Made by a program: the position numbers and the translations under genes. From NCBI GenBank assembly GCA_000969725.1, contig JXSR01S073163.1: DNA of 27,496 bases. One strand, given 5' to 3'. Below the pieces are notes generated by a model that was not told the origin of the DNA, ran no database searches, and was given only the letters and a program-made list of their open reading frames with translations. This document shows, piece by piece, positions 1 to 9,700 of the stretch. Each line of letters starts with the position of its first letter. Positions within the stretch are counted from its first letter, which is position 1. This DNA is from Ophiothrix spiculata (lineage: Eukaryota; Echinodermata; Ophiuroidea; Amphilepidida; Ophiotrichidae).

Positions 1-290
1 TCTTACCCATTCCTGTATAGAAGTTACAAGTTGTACAAGAACACAGTGCCATTATGTTAGTGCAAAACTGCCATTTACATTGTAGTTCACAAAACAACAC
101 TAACACCAATATAGGGATGTAAACTTTTGTGGTTAAGCTTTAATGATAAACACATAAATTCTGTCCCTAAGTTAAACATGTAAATTTGAAGTTCTTCGAC
201 CATAATCCAAATCAGTTTTTAATCATATATGTATATGACTGCATCATTTGTCCCTTGGCAGTTATTTTATTGTAACACTGGTAATAGTTG
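1..290. other. Intronic or 3' flanking DNA, no gene seen
   Basis: AT-rich sequence to the left of exon H. I looked for a terminal PICALM exon (Pro/Met/Gln-rich, ending near a stop) on the minus strand and found none. Confidence 0.6.
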
Positions 291-446
291 CAGCCGTGGA
301 TCCCGGGGAGCGGAAGGGGTGTGTGCCCCCTGTAAAATTGGCAAAATCCTTCAAAATCAGCCTAATTTGGTCAATTTTTTTTGTTATAAAAGCTGAAAAA
401 CATACCCTCCGCCCCCCGTAAAATTCAGATCCTAGATCCACGACTG
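291..446. mobile_element. 156-bp MITE with CAG..CTG ends and 5-bp AGTTG duplication
   Basis: The termini CAGCCGTGGATC and, reversed, CAGTCGTGGATC form an inverted repeat. AGTTG lies immediately outside both ends (286-290 and 447-451) and is read as the target-site duplication. The interior has C-rich and G-rich runs near the ends and an AT-rich centre. There is no coding capacity. The CAG terminus suggests a hAT-related non-autonomous element, but a 5-bp duplication is short for most hAT families. Confidence 0.7.
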
Positions 447-636
447 AGTTGGTAAACTATACAATTCAAGCAAGTAGATACCTTTAAGTTTGAAATCTAA
501 ATACAAACACCTCACCCAAACTGGATTCCGATTACTATTTTTCAGCTCTAATTTTGAACAGTGTCGAGAAACGGAAATCCTTGATTGGTTACAACCCCAC
601 CTACACTCACTAAGTGAATTGGTAAATTAGTCTTAC

Positions 637-763
637 CATGTTATATCCAGGTCCCCATTGCGATTGGCCCATTGTTGAGGTGTTGGTATGCATCTGTGGT
701 ATCCAATTAGCGCCCCCTGTTCTGGTCGTTTTGTTGGCTGATTTATTCCACTGATGATCCGTC
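637..763 (-). CDS. PICALM: PICALM exon H: conserved TGGANW segment, last exon seen
   Basis: 127 nt, entering in phase 2 after CACTCCGTCAG|G and ending in phase 0 at ATG|GTAAGA. It encodes fragment residues 520-562. HQWNKSANKTTRTGGANWIP aligns with VNWSQPGEKKLTGGSNWQPK of PICALM, and the remaining Met/Gln/Trp-rich peptide is family-typical. PICALM normally continues for a few dozen more residues, so the true C-terminal exon should follow. Nothing in 1-636 resembles it. Reading through the donor would add only about eight residues before TAG. Confidence 0.9.
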
Positions 764-3700
764 CTGACGGAGTGAGAAGAGAAGAGCAGAAACTATATAA
801 CACTGGGATACACGATGGGGAGGGATGGGGTAAGATCAATGTGCATGAAAAAAGTTCAAAGTTGAGATCAATTTCATTCAAATTTTCATGTATTCTGTAA
901 ATGTCCATTTTCGCAATCAGTAATTTCCATGTACTGCTAATTTTGAATTATTTGGAACATTTAACATTTTGCGCTTGTGAATTGTTTAATGCGTACCATG
1001 CGTATATGGTTTTCGCAGTACATTTATTTTTGCACTAGACGAACTGAGCGAGAAAATAAATGTAGCGTGAAAAACACTACTTATACAGTATATAATAGAT
1101 CCATAGCAATTCACAGGAAGAAAATTAGCTTGAATGAAAAAAGCTGAAAACGTTTTAAAATCTGAAAGTAGCATAGAAATGGAAGAAATTTTAATTTAAG
1201 TTATGAATATAACCCTCCAATAAAATCCAGAAATCTGCTAAAAATGATCATGTCTGAATTAAACATTACCAAAACTTACATTAAATATGATATCTTAAAA
1301 TAGAATAACAGTGAATTGAAAAAGTGAATGAAATTGACGGCTTGTTCAACTTTCAACCTTGTACAATACTCTTGAAAACATTACTCAGTTGATTTCTTAC
1401 TGAACGGTGGGCACCATAGTTACAGTTTATCGATCATGGGGATGGACAGAGGCCACAGGGTTCTAATAACTTATTGGCATGTGATGAGATCTAGCAAAAC
1501 CAATCAAATAATGAAACCTACATGTTACCTTCTTTGAAAAATCTACACTTTGCAATGTGAACTGGTTGAGACCTGTGCAATACGTAACTTGTAGGGTTCA
1601 CCATGTGATCAGTTTTGTCAAATCACATCACTATTATTTCAAACCTTTCGGATTACTTTCAGCAAACATTGTTCATAATGGACATGGAGGGGTACTATAT
1701 TGCTATTCATCAATTACACATATATAGATGGATGAGGGCAGGGTCACAAGAGTAAAGGAATACAAATTCAGAGTGTTGTCCTTTTGTATGTAATTAGCTT
1801 TTTGAGTAATTTGTCCACAGAAAACACATTTTAATGGTACTTTGGATCAGTATTTATCAAAGATATTTTGGTGTGAAACATTTACTTGTACATTTCAGCA
1901 TACTTTTGCAAAAACAAAATCTAAAATACCTCATAAGTCCATTGACAATCTGTTTGTAAAAAAGTATCCTTTTATTACAGTATAGCAATGAAAAAAATGA
2001 TGATATCTGACAATACACAAGCCATAAATTCCTAATGTTTATACTAAGGATTCATACCATCAACGGTTAGTTTGTGATGTTGTTCCCAAGAAAACTTACA
2101 GCTACGTAAGTGCAGGTTGCATTCATATACAAGTGTCCTGCACTATGGATTTTTGTTTAAATCGTCTGAGGAATAGTGGCACCAACTTTAACAAGTAAGG
2201 TTTCATCAGTTGAGAGAACCTCCATAACCAAAAAAATGTCAAATTTTTTACCTGCTTTATACTTTTGGCCAATTGTAGGAATGAGTCAACCTAATTGTGG
2301 TGGCGGGGGTTGCAGGACACGGTCGTTTTTGGGATGGGAAATCATCCTCAAGGGTGGGGAAGACTTAAGGATATCATCCTCAAGGGCAGGGAAGACTTAA
2401 TAAACAGATGCACACTTCAGACAACGAAGCAAAGATATGTACAGAATATGTGTGAACAGAGTTTACAAATATGCTACGCAATATGGCAAGTAGTACATCT
2501 TGTCTGTAAAACAAAGCATGAGATTTTGGAAACTCTCACAAGGTGTAGTTTCCAGCACATCCTCAAAATCAAATATTTTTTTTCCAACAGTGAATAGCGT
2601 ATTTAAATGCAGTGTATTACTATTATTATTATTAAAGATCAGGTCAGAGTGCCAATGATCTGAACAATGGCAACGCAAGAAGAAGAATCCCTGTTTTTCC
2701 CCGACGATAAAATTGTCAAAATTTCAGATTTTCTTTCCATTTTTTCCGTAAAATGTGGTTAGAATTTGATTCACGGTAAGTTATATAGGTTAGATATAGG
2801 CTTTGGGTTAGGTTTAGGGTTAGCAGTAGGTTTAGAAACTTTGAACGATAGAGTTTGGGTTATATTTTAGGGTCGAGTTACCGAAATTTTACAAGTCATT
2901 TAAAATTTGTCGAGAAAAAACAGGGACTCTTCTCGTTGCAATGGCAACTGGTCAGATTGAGTTATGAAGCTGGCCCTTAACACACTCAAGAATTGTACAT
3001 ATCTTTATTCTTCCTTTAAATACTGAACAATAATCATTTGGTAATTATGACAAATACATTAGACAATCATTAATAGCAGTACGAACAGTAGGGCTAGAAT
3101 TTGTGGGCAAGTTTCAAAGTCTACTCTCACAAAAAACTCTCGCAAACTAACAAAAACATAAGAGTCCGGTTAGATTCTCCTAAAGCACTAGAATATTTCA
3201 GACATACTTATCAGAAGAGAGTCCAAAGACTTATCAGGAAGAATCTAACTGGACACTCATAACCCACTATGAAATTCTATCCCTGAGACAACATCTAATA
3301 ACATTGAAATGAACTGAGCCACCTTTTACTTCAAATAACACAATGACTTACATAACATGAGACCATCTTATATTTGATTTTCAATATACACATTTACCTA
3401 ATAAGAGCCTTTTTTAAACAAAAGTAATTCTTACTTTATCATACAGTATATAGTATATCATATCATATTACATCACATCATTGCAAATTTAATGGAGTAA
3501 CTTTAGAATAAGCCTACACACATTTCTCTAACAATGTATGATAACAGAATAAAGTGTTTTTTGTTATGAGATATGTGCAAAGGATATTCCAAAGTTACAC
3601 AATTTATGAAGAATTAGGAGTAACTTCAGATTTATTTTACTAAATAGGGTCACAAATTACAGGAAATAACGACCAGAAAACACATAACATTACCTAGAAA

Positions 3701-6700
3701 GATTAACATCTGTGATTAACAAAGGAACAAAACTCTTTCTAATAATTTCTAACACCTTGAAAAATAAAACTAGGGTGAAAGGTCACTTTGATTCTTACTT
3801 CAGTCTGTGTGTACCAAGGAGCTCAAACTCGCTAGAAGGCGGCCCAGCCTGGGGTCCAGGACCAGCCCTTTCCAGATTCAATTTAAAAAGTAAGGATTTG
3901 AAGGAAAGAAAAATGTGGAATAAAACAATTTTATTTAAATATACATGCTATGTTAAAGAATTTGATTTGTTTTTGTGCAAATAATCAAAAAATAAAAAAT
4001 CCAATCCTATTTTTCCAAATAGATTACAATTAACTCTAGGGTAATTTCATCACTATCGTTGCTTCAAATAATTCTCGGACACAAAAATTTACAGCCTTAC
4101 ATAACACAATTGCGTGTGCATTTTACACAAGTTCATAACGCTCCCGGTGTCCCGTTCTTGTCACAACTTGTGCATACCCGTCGGTTTCGATCAGAAATCA
4201 TGTTTGTGTCCGAAATTTAATTCAAACAATAATAACAATCCAAACTTCCTATCATAGGAAGCAATGCATGATGGAAGCACATCGTATCTTCTCTTGTGAC
4301 AGAGTCTGAGCACTCAATAATGACAGCACATGGAAACACTCACCTCTGTGGTGACGGATGGCCGACATTGAGATTTGAAGCCAATTGTGAGAGATGCGAG
4401 TCTAGATCCGGGGCACCATTACTATTGTCTACGATAGGTTGCTGCATCTGCTGTTGTTGAAATTGCTGCTGCTGATTCATTGGTTGCAGAATATTGGTCA
4501 CTTCAGGAGCACCTGAAAACAAAACATGAAAATGAAATTGTCATGTGAATACAAGAAAGAGCAATAATAGTCATTTTAAACAAATTTGAATAACACACTG
4601 GCCTCGTTTGAATGTTTTGTAATGCAAGTATTTTGTAAATGATTTTGTTAACCAAATACAGATTCTATTCACTATAGTCAATAAATATAGATATTAGGCA
4701 TGTTAGATTTTGCAATATGTAACAATCTTTTGTGTTGACACACGCAAAAGCAAAGAAGACAAGACTATAACCTACTTTGATGAACAGGTCTCTTATGTGG
4801 GATAAGACCGAGTCATTTCATTTCATTTCATTTCATGTTTATTCGACAAAACGACTTACAATGCAAACATAGCAAGTAAAAGAAAATACAATAAGACAGA
4901 CACCTAAATGTTGTGATGTCAGGATAACCCATAAAGTTTGGCTATATATAGTCGATACTTCTTTTGCATTTAAGGTTTTGTACACTATTGTTAATTAGAA
5001 CCAATTGTTTTTAACCAGATATTTTACAACAGATCTGAACAAACGTACTGTAAAAAAAATCATCATCTTGTTTAGGCTTTTGCTAAGGAAACCCAACTTG
5101 GAACTTGGTGCCAAGTAAGCTAAAGGAAGCTTATTGTCAACAGGGTTCTGAGATGTTGTTAAATAAATGCAAGAAACTCATCTGCAATATTGCAATGACT
5201 ATAAAGTGTCCAGTCTTTGGTAAGTGGCAGTGATAGCAAAAATGTATTCAGCAACATGACTAGATTATGGTTGGATGGTGTTCAGAAACAGGACAACAGT
5301 CTATAAAAAATGGCATGATGTTTAGCCTTTAAACATATGTTTACAAGGTGAAGTAAAAATGTGTTTACATGCATTCTATGCAGTGTTTATTACAGTGCGC
5401 TCTTCAAATGCCATCTAAAGAACCCTTTCAAGAGCCACTGACATATAGAGACAATTGTTGAACATTCTAGTGACAAGATGTTAAATAAAACCATTTCAGA
5501 TATGAGTTTCTTGCATTCGCCGATAAAACGAATCACCTGATCACTGTAGAATTGGAACCCAGACCATGCTTGCTTTATCCACTTTACTTTTCATTTGCAG
5601 AAATTGGCAATCAACTTTTGTATAAAATGTTCCTGTGTTAGCACTCCCAGTCAGCACCATGATAGTAATAAGCCACCATTTTTTATTTTATTCGTAATAG
5701 CTTTTCCTAAAATCTCTTCAAAATTTTCATACTCGGTTAGAATTGAATAATATTAAAGTATCTGATTTTTTAACTGAAGTATACTTTGCAGAGCAGTGCT
5801 AATTAACTGATGATAGCCACCTTGTGCATGTGATTGGTAGCATGCACATCCTTTAATTTTATAGTGCAAGAAGGTAATTCTAAACACCATGTCAGTTTGG
5901 CGGAACTCACAATTCGGATACGTATCCGAATTTAGATACCCCGTATCAAAATTCTGATACCCGTATCCGAATTTGGATTAAAAACAGCTGAAACGGGATA
6001 TCAACTGAAATTAATATTCAGCTTCGCCGCGCACCATACCGGTATGTATAAAAGTTAATAACATTATCATCATTTGTCATCTAAATTCTAAGAAAGGTTT
6101 GGCTAAATTATTTTGCCTTCTGTGATAAGGAGCTATCAGGACATGTTTCGAAGCTGTCCCACTGGAATTGCACAGACGGAAATGACATTTCCACAGATAC
6201 ATATATCATAAATGCAAGAAAGATGTTCTACATGTACTTGCCAGCTTGCACTATCGATTTGTTTCCTGCGCCACGACAAGCGTATCAGAATTCGGATACA
6301 AAATGTATGTGGGTATCCAAATTCAGATACGTATTCGAATTGTGAGTTCCGCCGAACTGATGAGCATGTACATGTGATTCATGGCATGCATGTGCCTGTT
6401 CCCTTACATGTGATACACAATACAAAGATTTGCTTGTTCAGAAATGAATTTAGACATGAATGATGGGTTTTGTGAATTATCAGCCTAAATATTTCATTTT
6501 ATATTTCATGACAGTTAATTCTTAAAGCAATGTAAGGTATAGGGAATGGGTTTGGGAGAATATGATGCAAATTGATGTGATTAGCATGTACAATTAAAAA
6601 TTGAATACTATATCAAAGATGGGCACAACTCCACCATTTAGCTTGACCAAGCAATCATTTCTATCAATTAGGGCTTCCTTTGATGTAAAAGATCCCACAT

Positions 6701-9700
6701 CCTACATTATAAGTTATAAGTAAGCAAGCAAGCTAAGTCCAATTTCATTAATTTATCTACTTATGACAGTATTTTCAGCTGCTGCTTAATTTCTGACCAC
6801 TGAAATATACATATTTGTCATCTTATTCTAAGGGATAAACTCCAGCTAATAAAATGCCCATTGACTTGTCATTGAAATGTAGTTAATATGAAAACATGTG
6901 CTGTTAAACTGACTTATTAGCAAAGTTCCCTAGGACAACTAACTGATTTGCAATTTCAGTCTTTTCTTCTAATTAAAAATATTTTTGGGTTGGGTCTTTC
7001 TTTAAATAAGGTATTCGATTATATAAATCAACCAATGATATAGGTATTCAAATTCCTTTCTTTTATATAAAAAAATCCCTTTGGATTTCAACAGAAACAT
7101 AAGAAACTTAGGAAAATTTTATGAGAAAAAACAACTTAAAACAGTATCAACATTCAACTTTAATAATAGTTTAGTAATAATAAGAGAGTTTGGTGATATT
7201 TGTAAACTTGTGTGTTTACTTTGATTATTTTTTCTGAAATTGATATCATTTGATTTAGTACCAGAATACAACTATGACCAAAGTCCATGCTTCCCTTCTA
7301 CTGCCTAAGAAAGTATATGACCTTCAACAGCAACTGCCAATTGTCAATAAAAATTAGTGGCATAACCAGTAAAAATGTCTGTACCCACTTGGTATACATT
7401 GATCAACACTAAATAGGCGGAAATTATGAGGCTTTTCTTCATCCGCAAGTAATCCTACTTATACGCGCGTCGTAGATACTGATGCGCGAGTCACACATAC
7501 AACGCCCGCTGTGTCTCCTGCGGTTGTGCTGTGTTCATCTACGCACACGTATATCTGTATCAATTCAGGATGTGAAGAGGCCCGCCTATTTGGTGTTGAT
7601 CAAACTATAGGGCAGTATGGACTTGAGTCAATGTTGCATTCCTGTATTGTTCTCACTTTGCTGCATTCCAAACTGATCCATTTGTCCTGTCGGTTGTGTG
7701 GCTATAAAAATGATAAGGTTTGTATGGATTGGATAGATTGACATCTCCATTATTCATAGACAATATTAGTCATTTAATTTAACCTTATTTAGTCATTGCA
7801 CCTTGTTTAGTCATTACATTCTGCTTTTACAGTCATATCATATTTAAAGGAGCATGGTCCAATTGCCTCAACTTTTTTTCAAACTTTTTGAGATTTTATT
7901 CCGTTTTGGAGATACATATGAAAATGTGTCTAATTATGGTAACCATCATTAATTTTATTTTATACAGTAAGGTATAAGCAGCTCTGAAATACAAAATTGC
8001 CTATAAAATCAAATGGTTTGTCTGATTAAGCTGAAATTTGAAACTTAGACCTTGTGAGTGGTCATCTCTCATATGACATTGAAAACTTGGACCAAGCTCC
8101 TTTAATCGTTAGTTGTTTGGTCATTACTTCATGTTTGTTCACTGAACATGTTGCATTTGATCGCTATAATGCATACTGCGTTAGATCATTACTTTGAAGT
8201 CACTTAAATACAGTTATAGTCACAAATTGTCATTCAAAGGTGCAATTCATGATTTTGATGTGATGAAATCCTCACCTCGTTTGTAATTAAATAAAAAGAA
8301 GAGTGCAACATAAATGTATGCTGAAAATGTCACTTCATTCCAACCATTCATTTTCAATTTAGAAAATGACTCATTTTCAAAAATGTGAAAGGGATTGTAA
8401 TATATACCAGGCAAGTATTCTTACCAGTTAAAAAACCCTATTTTGATAGAGGTGACATTGGGGATGAAATGTGGATCATGAACTGCCCCTTTAAACATAT
8501 GCTAGGATTTTGAATGCCAGCATATTTAATGATATTGACAGTTGAAAAATTGTTATTATAAATAAGAGTCTAATGAATATTATGCTTTTTATTTGAATAT
8601 TTTAGTCATGTTTAGATTTTTACTTACAGTATTATTGACATTGTTACTTGAATGATGAAGGTGATAAGGAAATTCAATTTTCATTGGTCATATAAATGAC
8701 AATGTGTTGCTTCATCTAAGTGCCTTTCAAGCTCGTAATCCACATGATTTTACAATGTTTCAAAGTTACATGAAATCAAGAAAGAAAGATACAAATTAAA
8801 CTTTATGTTTCCGTTTTATGTAACCCACTTTAATCTGTTAAAATAGTATCAGAGAACCATTTCCTGAGGATGAATAGGTCCATTAATGCCCATGCTAGCA
8901 TGATTTACTAAAAGCTTCACTTGACCACTGAAAATTGAGTTTGCTATAGATTTTCCCATTTAAGCTTAATATATATCAACAATCCTAACTGAATTTTACA
9001 AGACATTATTTATATTTAATATATTGTACAATGATAAAGGAAGCATGCAGCATGAAACTTACCTTGTGGCTGCGCACCACCAAATGCATGGTCAAAGTTG
9101 GCACCGATGTCATTGTTGTTTGTGAAGCCTGTGAAATGTGGGGAAGGGACATGAAACAATACAAATGATTGTGAGTGATATGAGCAGGGTATAATTATAT
9201 GCAGGGAATGTTGACTTAGGACCACATGTTATGCGGGTCACTCTGGGTATCGGACAGTAACATCTTATAGTGCATAGTGGTATTTATCAAGAGGCAACAC
9301 TCTGATAGCTATTATTGGGGAAGCAGGTTAGCGCAGCGGTACTAGTACTTCCATCGCTTTGCACCTCTGAGTCCCGGGTTTGATTCCCGGTACCGGCACT
9401 GTATGTGCATTTGGTTTTCAGTCCATGCCCGCTTCCACAGGTTCTTCTCTGGGTACTTCGGTCTCCCTCCTGCATCCATAACTGATTTAATTAATGAAAG
9501 ATCTTGGACCCTAATGGAAATAAGCTTCATTAGAGGCTTTCTTGGATTATCCTTGGCGATTAGCCTAAAGAATTCTTTCTTTCTTATTCCTCTGTGGCAT
9601 CAGTGTAAGGACCACTCTGATAATAACCTTCAATAATATGTGGCATTGTGCAAGTGTCACTGATGATGCGATGTTAACTGTTAAGTGTTGTAATAGTCTG

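Larger units (their letters stand above)
764..2670. other. Left part of intron between exons G and H
   Basis: AT-rich intron without a recognisable gene. It includes a small inverted repeat at about 1009-1075 (TTTTCGCAGTACATTTATTT against AAAATAAATGTAGCGTGAAA), probably a decayed foldback MITE. A diverged repeat at about 2138-2190 resembles the plus strand at about 15783-15840. A two-copy direct repeat lies at 2340-2400. Confidence 0.55.
4513..9062. other. Intron between exons F and G (4.55 kb)
   Basis: No exon recognised. It holds a retrotransposon 3' tail (4813), the large MITE at 5892-6360, and MITEs at 7399-7603, 7848-8101 and 8237-8490. The intervals 4940-5890, 6361-7398 and 8495-9062 look like plain AT-rich intron. 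Confidence 0.6.

Noticed and set aside
2280-2400. GC-richer patch as an exon
   Set aside because: It contains a two-copy direct repeat and a Pro run. No matching splice phase was found.
3712-3984. Plus-strand frame of 90 codons over the GC island
   Set aside because: Only the central GC-rich part looks non-random, and it fits the minus-strand cassette exon better in phase and splice sites.
6212-6463. Plus-strand frame of 83 codons
   Set aside because: It lies largely within the right arm of the 5892-6360 inverted-repeat element.
9287-9530. Two overlapping minus-strand open frames with a peptide like YRESNPGLRG
   Set aside because: They are the antisense translation of the SINE tRNA-like head, a common artefact.
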